Shown here one piece after another: positions 1-9,671 of a stretch of DNA of 64,000 nt. Origin of the DNA: Methanoplanus limicola DSM 2279 (GTDB lineage: Archaea > Halobacteriota > Methanomicrobia > Methanomicrobiales > Methanomicrobiaceae). Each line of letters opens with the position of its first letter. The first letter of the stretch is position 1. The position numbers were made by a program, and so were the translations under genes. A model generated the notes under the pieces. It was not told where the DNA came from and ran no database searches. It saw only the letters and a program-made list of their open reading frames with translations. The stretch is taken from the NCBI RefSeq assembly GCF_000243255.1, contig NZ_CM001436.1, positions 1,338,077 through 1,402,076 of the forward strand, given 5' to 3'.

Positions 1-1
1 C

Positions 2-685
2 GGAGCATCTCCTGTGATGGCCCATCATCCCGATGACGCAGAGGAGATGGCGGCGGTTGCGGGCGCTCTTGTTCTGAATATCGGAACACTCTCCCCCGAA
101 CTTGTGGATGCAATGCTGATTGCAGGAAAGAGGGCAAATGAAGCAGGAGTGCCGGTGATCCTTGATCCTGTCGGCGCCGGGGCGACAAAGATCAGGACAG
201 AGAGCACATTTAAAATATTAAAAGAGGTTGAAATTTCGGTTATAAAAGGCAATGCAGGGGAAATTTCGGTAATAGCCGGCACAGGAGGTGTTGTACGTGG
301 TGTTGATTCAGGAGGGTCTGCGGGTGAGCCACTGGAAGCAGCCAGGGCATGCTCTGATCTTACCGGTGCGGCCGTGTTTATGACAGGTCAGGATGATATT
401 CTGACTGACGGCAGGAGGTCATATCTGGTCTCAAACGGCCATCCGATGATGGGCAGCCTTTCAGGTACAGGATGTATGGCGGCATCACTCTGCGGCTCCT
501 TTGCAGCTGCTGGCGATGAACTGCTCCTCTCATCACTCGCTGCGGCCGTAATATTCGGAATTTCCGGTGAGATCGCAGGCAGCTCATGCAAAGGCCCCTA
601 CTCCTTCAGGAATGAACTCTTTGACACCCTCTTCAGGATTAAGAGAGAGACAATAGAGAGATATGCAGATTTCAGGATGATATAA
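2..685 (+). CDS. thiM: Hydroxyethylthiazole kinase ThiM, 5' end outside window
   Basis: Phosphorylates 4-methyl-5-(2-hydroxyethyl)thiazole for thiamine salvage. The reading frame is open to the left edge (GASPVMAHHPDDAEEM), which matches the conserved ThiM segment found about 35-40 residues into the family, so the true start lies outside the window. The GTG at 14 is not the start. Visible motifs are the core strand ALVLNIGTLS, the substrate/Mg segment ILDPVGAGAT, GNAGEI, and the C-terminal anion-hole sequence SGTGCMAAS with the family's conserved Cys. It overlaps thiE by one base (TAATG), so the two are probably translationally coupled. Identity is secure; only the N-terminus is missing. Confidence 0.93.
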   Translation, partial: GASPVMAHHPDDAEEMAAVAGALVLNIGTLSPELVDAMLIAGKRANEAGVPVILDPVGAGATKIRTESTFKILKEVEISVIKGNAGEISVIAGTGGVVRGVDSGGSAGEPLEAARACSDLTGAAVFMTGQDDILTDGRRSYLVSNGHPMMGSLSGTGCMAASLCGSFAAAGDELLLSSLAAAVIFGISGEIAGSSCKGPYSFRNELFDTLFRIKRETIERYADFRMI

Positions 686-1314
686 TGGCATACGGCCTGT
701 ACATTGTAACTGACAGAGTTATCGGGAGGGGAATGACACACGCAGATATGGCTGCACTTGCTGTTGCAGGAGGGGCAGACGTCGTCCAGCTGAGGGACAA
801 GGATATGCCGGCGGCAGATCTTACAGCCGAGGCGGTTAATATCAGGGAAATAACAGAAGATTCCGGCACGCTCTTCATAGTCAATGACAGGATTGATATC
901 GCACTCGCCTCAGGGGCAGATGGTGTGCATCTGGGCCAGTCTGATATCCCGGCAGAATACGCTCGAAAAATAGTCCCTGATGACTTTATTATAGGGATCT
1001 CAGTCTCAACACCAGATGAGGCCCTAAAAGCCCGGAATTCCGGCGCGGACTATGTGTCACCCGGCCCTGTATTCACTACCGCAACAAAGAGCGATGCGGG
1101 TGATGCTCTGGGACTGGATACGGTCTTTACCATTTCAGCCGCAGTTGAAATTCCTGTGGTCCCTATCGGCGGAATATCCGGGAAAAACGCCGCGTCAGTT
1201 ATTGGTGCCGGGGCTGACGGGGTTGCTGTGATATCGGCAGTCTTTGGAAGAGAAGATGCGGTATCGGCTGCGGCAGATCTGAAAAAAATTATAGAGGGTG
1301 CAAAAACAGCCTGA
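685..1314 (+). CDS. thiE: Thiamine-phosphate synthase ThiE
   Basis: Joins the thiazole phosphate made by ThiM to HMP pyrophosphate, giving thiamine phosphate. The 209 residues are normal for a stand-alone TIM-barrel ThiE. Motifs in order are YIVTD at the N-terminus, VQLRDK near residue 35, FIVNDRIDIA followed by GADGVHLGQSD (residues 70-95), the pyrophosphate-binding loop SPGPVFTTATK, and the phosphate-binding PIGGIS near the end. The ATG overlaps the thiM stop by one base. With thiM it is the tail of a thiamine salvage operon that enters from the left. Confidence 0.95.
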   Translation: MAYGLYIVTDRVIGRGMTHADMAALAVAGGADVVQLRDKDMPAADLTAEAVNIREITEDSGTLFIVNDRIDIALASGADGVHLGQSDIPAEYARKIVPDDFIIGISVSTPDEALKARNSGADYVSPGPVFTTATKSDAGDALGLDTVFTISAAVEIPVVPIGGISGKNAASVIGAGADGVAVISAVFGREDAVSAAADLKKIIEGAKTA

Positions 1315-1386
1315 ATTCCGGAATTATACCTGTCTTCAGATACTTCTGGAGGCCGGCTCCGGGTTCTGAGTCATTACTATTATCTC

Positions 1387-1426
1387 CTGCCGGAGAGTTC
1401 AGATATTCCGGCAGTAATTCTTTTTC
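1387..1426. terminator. Hairpin between convergent thiE and HEAT-repeat gene
   Basis: The inverted repeat CTGCCGG (1387-1393) / CCGGCAG (1408-1414) is followed by a T-rich stretch ending in TTTTT at about 1421-1425. It sits between two convergent genes. Use as a terminator is inferred from position. Confidence 0.5.
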
Positions 1427-4400
1427 ACTTAGGGTTATCCAATGAATCTTTTATCCTCTCAATCAGCAATTCAATGATATCCCTTCTGCTGTTATCCTTA
1501 ATGCCGTCTGCATATCTCTCAAGAACCGGGATTACCCCAGGTCCCGACTCAGCAAGGAATCCGGCAGCAGTTTCAGATACTTCAGGGTCACCGCTCAGAA
1601 CAAGTCCGGCAAGTGCCGGCACAGACTCGTCACCCCCTATGGAGAATATGGTTTTTACAGCAGATGTCCGGTCAGGAGCATCCTCCTCACCTGCATAGGA
1701 GACCAGATATCTGACAGCATAACTGCCCGCCTTCTCAACCTCAGCCCAGTTATTACTCCCGATAAGGTCTACAATATTCTCCCTTCTGCTTATGAATTCA
1801 TATAAATCATTGATCTTCTGCTTTCTCTTCCCGGTCTGGGCATTATCTGCTGCTCTCCTGAGATATGGCAGTGACCTGCCCCCGGCCCGGATCATGAATT
1901 TGGATGCAGTCTCCAAGACCACAGGATCGTCATCAGCGCTCTCGACTGACAGTATCCGGAGTGCATCATCACCTCCGATATTTCCTATAATCCGGGCAGC
2001 CTGTCTTCTTGCATCCGGATTGTGCCCTTTCAGTATAATTATAAGCTCTTTTAAAGCAGGCCTGCCCATCTCTTCAATTCCATGCCAGTCCCCTTCCGAA
2101 AAGAGAGAGCGGAATTTCTGCCTGAATTCAATCTTTTTTATAACCCGGCTCAGTCTTTCAGTCTCATCCGGATCAGACCTCTCTCTTTCAGCACGCTTCA
2201 GTGCCGGAAGAAGAAGGGCACCTTTCCTCAGAACTGCTTCCTCCGCCCTGCCCGATACTGAATCATCAACATCAGAAAGTGCACAGACAAGAAGGGGGTA
2301 GAAGTCCGGGCCGCCCGCTGCGATGATAAATTCGAGTGCCTCTTTTCTCCTGCCGGAATAAGGGTTCTCCATTATATTTTTTACAGCCGGAAATGCAGCA
2401 GAACCTGATCTTTCCAGCTCCTTCCATTCACCCAGAGTTGCAAGATAATATGACTTATCGGTGGGATCTTCCGGAATTATGGAGAGGTCCTTCATTGCAG
2501 ATGCAGCAGTCTCCTTTAAAAGATCATTTTCGTCACTCTTCAGGGCCGACAGCAGTCCAGGCCCGGCTTTTGAACCATAACTTTTAAGGGAGGTGACAGC
2601 AGGCCCGCGGATTCTTCCGTTCTTTGAGGCAAAGAGAGATATGAGAAGCGGTATCGCCCTTTCATCGTCAATCTTACCGAGAATTTCCACAGCCGCAAGG
2701 TTTACCTCCGGATTGTTATCCTTTAAGGCATGGGTCAGGGCATCAAGAATCTTTTTGTGTCCAAGCTTATACAGGGCATATATCAGGGACACTCTGACCT
2801 GAGTATCTTTTTCAACAAAAATACGGTCGAATACTGCATTTGAGGCAACTCTGCTGCCTGTTTCCGACAGCTTTTCTGCCGCCAGTATTTTTATCTCCGG
2901 ACTGCCATAGTTTAAATACCTCATAAGGCCGCTTATTCCAGGTTCACCAAATTCCGGCAGAATTCCGGCAATAATCTCACGAAGTTCGTCATCAGCACCG
3001 CTCATTGTATTCAGAAGAGGCTCAACCGCAGGTTCACCCATACTGATAATCTTCTCAGAAGTAGCTTTTCTTCTCTTTTTATCTTCACTTTTCAGACCTA
3101 TTACAAGCCTTGAGATCTCCATTGAGATCTTCTTCTTAAGCTCAAGCTCTTTTTTGATTATGTCATCGATCTCGTTCTGGGTGAGCTGTTTCTTAATATC
3201 CTTTGCAGCTTTTTCATCCTTCTCGGACGATGCATTCTTTATCAGCTCATCGATCTCATCCTGACTGAGTCTGTCACCCAGAAGTTCGGTCGTCTTCTTA
3301 TTGACAGCATAAACAGATCTATGGAGCAGTTCATCGATCTCATCCTGGCTTAGTTTTTTGCCGAGCAGTTCCCCTGTTCTTTCCTGCCTTTCGGATCTCG
3401 CACCACGGATCAGCTCATCGATCTCATCCTGCCTGAGCTTTCTGTCGAGAATCTTTAAGGCGTCCTCATCATCGGCACCTAAAAGCTGATCAAGCAGTCT
3501 GTCAATCTCCCTCACCGACAGTTTTCTTCTGATAAGCCCGGCGGTTTCGCGGCTCTTCTCCGAAATTTTGCTCAGTTCACGTTTAATTTCCCTCTGCCTG
3601 AATATTTCAAGAATTGTCCCGGCATTCCGCCTGACCTCTTCATCACTGTCCTTTATAAAGCCCCTGACATATGATATAACCCTGAGATCATCTATCTTAG
3701 AGAGGACGCTGAGCATTCCAAGTTTTTCCATCTTTGTCCCCTGAATGCTCACCCTTCTGACTTCGTTCATCAGGTAATTGAACATGAAATTGCTTATCCT
3801 TAAGAGGCCAGCCATTGCCTGATTTCTGACATTCAGCTGCGGATCGTTGAGTGACCGGGTGACCGGGAGAATACCCGAAGGATCGCTTATACCGCTTATT
3901 GCTTTGAGTGAAGATATTCTGACGTTTTCATCAGGTGCAAATATCATATTTTCAAGAAACGGGAGGGCATTGTTACCGTTTTTTGCAACCGATTCTGAGC
4001 ATTCGTCCCTTACGCCCTCATCGGGATCAGCAAAATGTCTTATAAGAATCGGTATTGTCTCCTTCTTCCTCAGTTTTCCAAGGGCATAGGCTGTCGCCCT
4101 CCTGACACTTGCATTCTCATCCTCAATCATATCGAAAAAAACCGTTATTGCCTCATCTGACTGCAGATCACCAAGTGCCTCAATTGCGACAACTCTTACA
4201 CTGCTTTTATCATCTTTAAGGAGTTTAAGGAGGGCATCAGCTGACTTTTTGCCATATCTCTTCAGTGATTCAACAGCCACAATTCTTATAACCGGATCAT
4301 CACTTGCAAGGGCCTGGGCAATCCTTTCAGAATTTATAGCCGAAAAACCGCTTTTCTTAAGGTTCTCCTCCCAGTATTCCACAGAATTCAGGTCAAGTAT

Positions 4401-5543
4401 TTCAGACTCCTTTTTAAGAAGCTCAAGCGCCTCATTCTCTTCGGCTCTCTGGTCCTCTTCCTTAAAATACCGGACTGCATCCAGCGCACCTTTCCTGACA
4501 GCAGGATTTTCTGATCTCTTAGCCTCGCCAATGGCAGCATATGCCGGTTTTCCGATTGAATATAGGGTTTTAAGAGTATTTTCCTTAATTATCGGATTTT
4601 CGTCCCCTAAAAGATCAATGAGGCACGGCAGTGCATATCTGCCCATCTTTGTTACATCATTGTAGCTCCCCCTGACCATCAGTGATTTGGCTTTTAAGTA
4701 ACTGTCGGGAGGCCGCCAGCCAACCTTCTCCAGTGACCAGGAGGCCTCAACCCTGACGGCAAATTCAGGATCGTCAAGTGCCCTTACAATATGTGGTATT
4801 AAGACCGGATCCCTCTTGTCACAGGCAGATTCAATAGCGGCCTGCCTGACAGAAGGATCTTTATCCTTAAGCATTTCGCAGAGCAGATGTACCGAACCGG
4901 TCTCACTTACCCTGGCAAGTGTATGCGCAACCTTCTGCCTGAAATGAGGATCAGGATCTTCTGCCCCAAACCTGAGGGCAGTGAGCGCCGGGCGGCCCAT
5001 CTTCCCGAGCTCCTCCCAGTTTCCGGCAGAGAGGTGATAAAATGATTTTTCAACCGGATTCTGTGAGTCCCAGCCGATGTTATCGAGAGACTTTACTGAC
5101 CCCTCCCTTACCGATTTATCACTGTCCTTCAGAAGTGATACGAGCATATTTTTATGGCTCACGTTCGGGTTTGTGAGATAACCGAGGGCTAAAGCAACAC
5201 CCTGACGTGCTCTTGCCCGTCTGTCATTTATAATTGCGGAGAGCGGCCCGACTATGTCACCGCCCTCTGCTGATATCTGCGCTATTGTCCTTGCTGCACC
5301 ATCCCTTGCATTATCCTGTCCGGTTATCAGAAGATTGACAAAAGTGCCGATATTATCCTGGCTGTAAGACCCCAAAACTTCAGCGGCTCCGCTTCGAATA
5401 TTTTCATTGCCACTGTTCAATGCCTTTAAAAGAGGAATGGCTCCTTTTTTGCCAATTTCCTTCAGCCTTTTGATCGCTTTTTTCCTATCCCCCCTGCTGC
5501 CGGAGTCCAGCAGTTCAAGCAATCCCGTTATCTCATCAGACAC
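1425..5543 (-). CDS. Giant HEAT-repeat scaffold protein with five FliM-like peptides
   Basis: A 1372-residue protein built almost entirely of HEAT/PBS-lyase-type helical repeats, with recurrent signatures such as VRxxAxxALGxL and AIPxLLxxL. No signal peptide or membrane segment is visible, so it is probably a cytoplasmic protein-protein scaffold. The HEAT array is interrupted at about residues 670-795 by a charged helical segment holding five copies, 26-29 residues apart, of a motif of the form LSQDEIDELL (variants LSVREIDRLL, LRQDEIDELI, LTQNEIDDII). This motif closely resembles the N-terminal CheY-binding peptide of bacterial FliM. The start is GTG at 5543 with no clear SD; a downstream start cannot be excluded. 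It appears monocistronic. The function is unknown; the FliM resemblance is from memory of that motif. Confidence 0.85.
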   Translation of the reverse strand: MSDEITGLLELLDSGSRGDRKKAIKRLKEIGKKGAIPLLKALNSGNENIRSGAAEVLGSYSQDNIGTFVNLLITGQDNARDGAARTIAQISAEGGDIVGPLSAIINDRRARARQGVALALGYLTNPNVSHKNMLVSLLKDSDKSVREGSVKSLDNIGWDSQNPVEKSFYHLSAGNWEELGKMGRPALTALRFGAEDPDPHFRQKVAHTLARVSETGSVHLLCEMLKDKDPSVRQAAIESACDKRDPVLIPHIVRALDDPEFAVRVEASWSLEKVGWRPPDSYLKAKSLMVRGSYNDVTKMGRYALPCLIDLLGDENPIIKENTLKTLYSIGKPAYAAIGEAKRSENPAVRKGALDAVRYFKEEDQRAEENEALELLKKESEILDLNSVEYWEENLKKSGFSAINSERIAQALASDDPVIRIVAVESLKRYGKKSADALLKLLKDDKSSVRVVAIEALGDLQSDEAITVFFDMIEDENASVRRATAYALGKLRKKETIPILIRHFADPDEGVRDECSESVAKNGNNALPFLENMIFAPDENVRISSLKAISGISDPSGILPVTRSLNDPQLNVRNQAMAGLLRISNFMFNYLMNEVRRVSIQGTKMEKLGMLSVLSKIDDLRVISYVRGFIKDSDEEVRRNAGTILEIFRQREIKRELSKISEKSRETAGLIRRKLSVREIDRLLDQLLGADDEDALKILDRKLRQDEIDELIRGARSERQERTGELLGKKLSQDEIDELLHRSVYAVNKKTTELLGDRLSQDEIDELIKNASSEKDEKAAKDIKKQLTQNEIDDIIKKELELKKKISMEISRLVIGLKSEDKKRRKATSEKIISMGEPAVEPLLNTMSGADDELREIIAGILPEFGEPGISGLMRYLNYGSPEIKILAAEKLSETGSRVASNAVFDRIFVEKDTQVRVSLIYALYKLGHKKILDALTHALKDNNPEVNLAAVEILGKIDDERAIPLLISLFASKNGRIRGPAVTSLKSYGSKAGPGLLSALKSDENDLLKETAASAMKDLSIIPEDPTDKSYYLATLGEWKELERSGSAAFPAVKNIMENPYSGRRKEALEFIIAAGGPDFYPLLVCALSDVDDSVSGRAEEAVLRKGALLLPALKRAERERSDPDETERLSRVIKKIEFRQKFRSLFSEGDWHGIEEMGRPALKELIIILKGHNPDARRQAARIIGNIGGDDALRILSVESADDDPVVLETASKFMIRAGGRSLPYLRRAADNAQTGKRKQKINDLYEFISRRENIVDLIGSNNWAEVEKAGSYAVRYLVSYAGEEDAPDRTSAVKTIFSIGGDESVPALAGLVLSGDPEVSETAAGFLAESGPGVIPVLERYADGIKDNSRRDIIELLIERIKDSLDNPK

Positions 5544-5853
5544 GCAGATAAATCCGTCAATCCCAGTGGTTAGTCAGCATTTGAAAAATCATACCTTCCC
5601 CCGAATTATTGCCCCGGTAATACTGTCCAGTAATATTTCCTTTAAACCGCCTGAATATTAAGGGTTCGTATAAAAATACAAATACAGGTTAAAAAGAGCA
5701 GATAAAACCCCATAATCACTTAAATATCAGAATAAAACTTAATATGCAGATATTTTAACCGGATTTTGGGAAAGAAAGAAAAAAAGAAAATAAAATTTTT
5801 ATTTTTAACATTCCGCAGAAAATACATCAGCTACGCCCTTTTATTGCCGGGAA
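5544..5853. other. Intergenic gap with a T-rich terminator for putP
   Basis: There is no credible gene here. On the minus strand, 5767-5806 reads as several closely spaced T runs just past the putP stop, the usual form of an archaeal intrinsic terminator. The rest must hold the promoter of the HEAT-repeat gene, but I see no convincing TATA box at a standard distance from its GTG. Confidence 0.45.
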
Positions 5854-7344
5854 TTATCCTTTTATCTCCTTTAATTTCTCTTCCGTCTCCTCAAATACCC
5901 TGACAATGCACTCATCCGGAACTGTCATGCGGCTTACAATGTAAATTGCAAGCAGAGAGAAGATGAATCCGGGGACGATCTCATACAGACCAAAGAAGTT
6001 AAACTGCTTCCAGATAAGGACTGTAAGGCCTCCGACAACTATGCCGGCAAGTGCGCCTTCACGGGTGGTCTTCTTCCAGAAGAGTGCCATTAAGATGGTC
6101 GGACCAAATGCAGCCCCGAATCCTGCCCATGCGTACGATACAATTGAAAAGACAAAACTGTTTGGATCTATTGCAAGGGCAATTGCAAATACGGCAACAA
6201 ATAGAACCGATAACCGGCTAACCCATATAAGCTCACGATCTGCTGCATCTCTTCTGAAAAACGCCTTATAAAGATCCTGTGATACTGCGGAAGCACTGAC
6301 CAGAAGCTGCGAGGATGCAGTGCTCATGATTGCGGCAAGAATTCCGCACAGTATAATTCCGGCAATGAAAGAAAAGAAGACATCGCCGGTCATTACCATG
6401 AAAACCGTCTCTGAATCAGCACCGGTCAGAGGTTCACTCAGAAATACTCTGCCGACAAGACCAACAGCAACAGCAGCGATAAGTGCAACAGTTACCCATA
6501 CCATCGCAACCCACCTTGCCTCTTTTATCTCCTCAGGTCTGTTTATTGCCATAAACCTGACAAGAATATGCGGCTGTCCGAAATAGCCAAGTCCCCACGC
6601 AAGCAGTGAAACTATCGCAATAAACGTCAGCGGACTGCCGTCAGCATCTAAAAACGGATTTAAGAGAGATGGATTTATCGCTTCAATTCCGGAGACTGTA
6701 TTGCCAAATCCTCCGACAAGAGTTATCGCAGTGAGCGGGACAATTATCAGTGCAAAGAACATGAGAATACCCTGTATAAAATCGGTGAGGCATACAGCCT
6801 TAAAACCACCTGCAAAGGTATATATGACAACAATAAGCGAGATCAGCAGGAGTGCATATGTATAATCGATCCCGAACACAGTATTGAAGAGTTTCCCGCC
6901 TGCAACAAACTGCGCTGATGTGTATATAAGGAAGAATATCAGGATAAATATAGCCGAAATACCGCCTAAAAGATCATTTTTATCATTGAATCTGTTCTTG
7001 AAAAAGTCCGGAACGGTGAGCGAATCGTTCGCCATCTGGGTATAAACCCTCAGGCGTTTTGCAACAAATTTCCAGTTCAGGAAAGTTCCTGCAATAAGCC
7101 CTATAGCAACCCATATGGCCTGCATACCGGAAAGATATGCAAGACCCGGAAGGCCTATCAGAAGCCATCCGCTCATATCCGAAGCTTCAGCACTGAGAGC
7201 AGCAACATAGCGGTTGATGCTCCGGTTGCCGAGAATATAATCACTTACGGTATTGGTTTTTTTGTAGTATAAAAAGCCGATTATGACCATTAAGGCCATA
7301 TAAACTATAAATGCAGCCACTATTCCTATTCCGTCATTAAACAT
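5854..7344 (-). CDS. putP: Sodium/proline symporter (SSS family, PutP-like)
   Basis: A Na+-coupled solute symporter of the cytoplasmic membrane. Its 496 residues and roughly 13 hydrophobic segments match PutP (about 500 residues). The N-terminal region carries YILGNRSINRYVAALSAEASDMSGW, a near match to the E. coli PutP segment including the Na+/proline site ASDMSGW and the following LIGLPG. The ATG at 7344 is preceded by a clear GGAGGT SD, and the gene stands alone. Proline is the best substrate guess from similarity; betaine or another compatible solute is possible in an organism facing osmotic stress. Confidence 0.88.
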   Translation of the reverse strand: MFNDGIGIVAAFIVYMALMVIIGFLYYKKTNTVSDYILGNRSINRYVAALSAEASDMSGWLLIGLPGLAYLSGMQAIWVAIGLIAGTFLNWKFVAKRLRVYTQMANDSLTVPDFFKNRFNDKNDLLGGISAIFILIFFLIYTSAQFVAGGKLFNTVFGIDYTYALLLISLIVVIYTFAGGFKAVCLTDFIQGILMFFALIIVPLTAITLVGGFGNTVSGIEAINPSLLNPFLDADGSPLTFIAIVSLLAWGLGYFGQPHILVRFMAINRPEEIKEARWVAMVWVTVALIAAVAVGLVGRVFLSEPLTGADSETVFMVMTGDVFFSFIAGIILCGILAAIMSTASSQLLVSASAVSQDLYKAFFRRDAADRELIWVSRLSVLFVAVFAIALAIDPNSFVFSIVSYAWAGFGAAFGPTILMALFWKKTTREGALAGIVVGGLTVLIWKQFNFFGLYEIVPGFIFSLLAIYIVSRMTVPDECIVRVFEETEEKLKEIKG

Positions 7345-7583
7345 CCATAACCTCCGGAGATCCCCTCTGTAAGAACGGGTACCTATTGAAAAAACCTGAA
7401 AAACCGTCCGGATTATTCATATAAAACTTCTTCTTCCGGAAGACAGAGGAAATTCCTCTAAAACTTTTCACCGGGATGTATATATATGGCAATTATTTGA
7501 GGTTTATTTATTGAATCTGACCTTTTACCCCTGATCCTGCAGGGACAATAACTTAATCCTGATTCCTCACCCATTAATATGAA

Positions 7584-8537
7584 ATGGATGAATACGAACT
7601 CGCAATAAGAAATACAGTAGAGATTGTCACCGAGGACCAGTTAAAAGAGCTGATGACCATACCGGAAAGATCCGTTTATGCCGGATATGAGCCATCAGGA
7701 GAGATCCACCTCGGACATCTTGTCACAATTAACAAATTAATGGACCTGAAAGAAGCAGGATTTAAGATTAAAGTTCTGCTTGCAGACCTTCACGCATTCC
7801 TGAACCAGAAAGGCACTATGGAGGAAGTACGTGAGATGGCCGACTACAACAGACGGTGCTTTGAAGCTGTGGGGCTTAAAGGCAAAAATGTGGAATTTAT
7901 CCTCGGAACTGATGTTCAGCTGACTCCTGAATATGAACTCCAGGTTTTAGAGCTTTCACAGCAGATTACGCTCAACCGTGCAAAGAGAAGCATGGATGAA
8001 GTCGGAAGAAATATGGACGCGCCGCGGGTATCACAGATGGTCTATCCTATTATGCAGATGGTCGATATCAACACGCTCAATGTCGATATGGCACTCGGCG
8101 GCATTGACCAGAGAAAGATCCACATGCTTGCAAGGGAGTACCTGCCGACAATCGGTGCAAAAGCACCTCTCTGTATGCACACACCTATTCTAAACGGACT
8201 GAACGGTAAAAAGATGTCATCATCCGAGGGCAATTATATCTCAGTTGCCGACTCTGAGGATGTAATTAAGAAGAAGATGAAGAAGGCTTTCTGCCCCCCG
8301 GAAACAGAGGAAAACCCCGTCCTTCAGACCCTGAAATACCATATATTCCCGAGGATGGAGACTGTCACACTTAAAAGGCCTGATAAATTCGGAGGAAACC
8401 GTGAATTCTCATCATATGAAGAATGCGAGCAGGCATATGCAGCCGGGGATGTTCATCCTGCCGACCTGAAGTCGATGACAACCGACGGTTTGATTGAAGT
8501 CCTTGCAGATGCAAGGGATTACATGAATCAGAACTAA
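7584..8537 (+). CDS. tyrS: Tyrosyl-tRNA synthetase (archaeal type)
   Basis: Class I aminoacyl-tRNA synthetase that charges tRNA-Tyr. At 317 residues it has the compact archaeal/eukaryotic form without the bacterial C-terminal S4 domain. The HIGH-type motif is HLGH (residues 42-45, in YAGYEPSGEIHLGH) and the KMSKS-type motif is KMSSS near residues 210-214. The central LADLHAFLNQKG and QMVYPIMQMVD segments are typical of archaeal TyrRS. It is a single gene followed by small hairpins. Confidence 0.95.
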   Translation: MDEYELAIRNTVEIVTEDQLKELMTIPERSVYAGYEPSGEIHLGHLVTINKLMDLKEAGFKIKVLLADLHAFLNQKGTMEEVREMADYNRRCFEAVGLKGKNVEFILGTDVQLTPEYELQVLELSQQITLNRAKRSMDEVGRNMDAPRVSQMVYPIMQMVDINTLNVDMALGGIDQRKIHMLAREYLPTIGAKAPLCMHTPILNGLNGKKMSSSEGNYISVADSEDVIKKKMKKAFCPPETEENPVLQTLKYHIFPRMETVTLKRPDKFGGNREFSSYEECEQAYAAGDVHPADLKSMTTDGLIEVLADARDYMNQN

Positions 8538-8583
8538 ATTCTGATTTTATGCCGGAAAAGTTATCTCCGGGATTTTTCCCGGG
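8527..8583 (+). terminator. Possible tyrS terminator hairpins
   Basis: Two small inverted repeats follow the end of tyrS. ATCAGAA/TTCTGAT (8527-8545) spans the stop codon and is followed by TTTT. CCGGGA-TTTT-TCCCGG lies at 8567-8582. Neither has a long U tract, so the call is tentative. Confidence 0.35.
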
Positions 8584-8613
8584 TAAAACCGCACAATAAC
8601 ATATTCCGGCAGC

Positions 8614-8632
8614 ATTTATATCATATATAAAA
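8614..8632 (+). promoter_or_regulatory. TATA box of rio1
   Basis: An AT stretch containing TTTATATCATATATAAAA lies 10-25 nt before the GTG codons at 8638/8641. This is the spacing expected for a leaderless transcript. No SD precedes the start. Confidence 0.5.
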
Positions 8633-8637
8633 TTCCG

Positions 8638-9441
8638 GTGGTGAAATTAAAGTTGGACAGAGACAGAATAATAGAGAAACTTGACCGAGAAGTGAGTAAA
8701 CTTGGCGTCAGGATTAAAGATGCCGACAGTATGAAGGTGATGGAGAATGTCTTTGATGACCAGACCCTCGTCGCACTCTATAAACTTGTCAATAAAGGCA
8801 AACTCTCAGTAATAGGCGGGTCTATATCCACAGGAAAGGAGGCCAATGTCTTTTATGCCGAGGATTCAGAAGGGGCCCCGGTAGCGATAAAGATATACCG
8901 CATTCAGTCTGCAAACTTCAATACGATGAACCAGTACCTGGTGGGCGATCCAAGGTTTTCATCGGTCAGGAAATCGAAAAAAGAGGTAATATTCGCTTGG
9001 ACGAGGAAGGAGTACTCAAACCTCAACAGGGCGCACGATGCCGGTATCAGATGTCCGAAGGCGAGATATTTCGACAGAAATATTCTCCTCATGGATTTCT
9101 GCGGCGAGAATGAGATACCTTATCCGCAGCTCAGGCATGCCGGAATTGAAAAAGGAGAGGGGCAGAAGCATTATGATGCTATTATTCATGATATTGACCG
9201 GATGTACAATGATGCAGGACTTGTCCATGCGGATCTCTCCGAATTTAATCTCCTCTTTGACGGATCTGAGCATATTATAATCGATATGGGCCAGGCAGTG
9301 ACACCTGATCATCCGCGTGCTGTGAAGTTTCTCGTCAGGGATATTCTGAATATAAACCGTTTTTTTGCACGGTTGTGTGATATCCGGGACGAGGAGGAGA
9401 TCTTCAGAGAGATTATCGGGGAGGATAAATTACAACCCTGA
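8638..9441 (+). CDS. rio1: RIO1-family atypical serine protein kinase
   Basis: RIO kinase/ATPase that in archaea and eukaryotes acts in maturation of the small ribosomal subunit. The 267 residues show GGSISTGKEANVFYA (nucleotide-binding loop, about residues 59-73), the lysine strand VAIKIYR, the catalytic loop LVHADLSEFN, and the metal-binding IIDMGQAV. All key residues are present. Two consecutive GTG codons (8638, 8641) can serve as start; the TATA spacing allows either. The KH-domain protein downstream is its usual archaeal neighbour, which supports a ribosome-biogenesis role. Confidence 0.93.
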   Translation: MVKLKLDRDRIIEKLDREVSKLGVRIKDADSMKVMENVFDDQTLVALYKLVNKGKLSVIGGSISTGKEANVFYAEDSEGAPVAIKIYRIQSANFNTMNQYLVGDPRFSSVRKSKKEVIFAWTRKEYSNLNRAHDAGIRCPKARYFDRNILLMDFCGENEIPYPQLRHAGIEKGEGQKHYDAIIHDIDRMYNDAGLVHADLSEFNLLFDGSEHIIIDMGQAVTPDHPRAVKFLVRDILNINRFFARLCDIRDEEEIFREIIGEDKLQP

Positions 9442-9616
9442 GAGCGGAGAACTTTTTTTCACCGGATATAAGCGGAAATTCCGTCCGGAGATATTATATT
9501 CTTCACCCGTGCCGGAATAATAAGAAGAAATTATTTTTAGTTTCCGGTTCACCCATATAACTATAGACGGCATCTGACTGTGCAGCAGATCATTCCTGCA
9601 TAAATGCCGCATCCAC

Positions 9617-9628
9617 TACCTTATATGA
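9617..9628 (+). promoter_or_regulatory. Probable TATA box of KH-domain gene
   Basis: ACCTTATATGAG lies about 45-50 nt before the ATG at 9672, which would leave a short leader of about 20 nt. It is identified by sequence and distance only. Confidence 0.35.
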
Positions 9629-9671
9629 GGCATGAGATACAATTGATAACTAACTATTTGATGTTGGTAAT

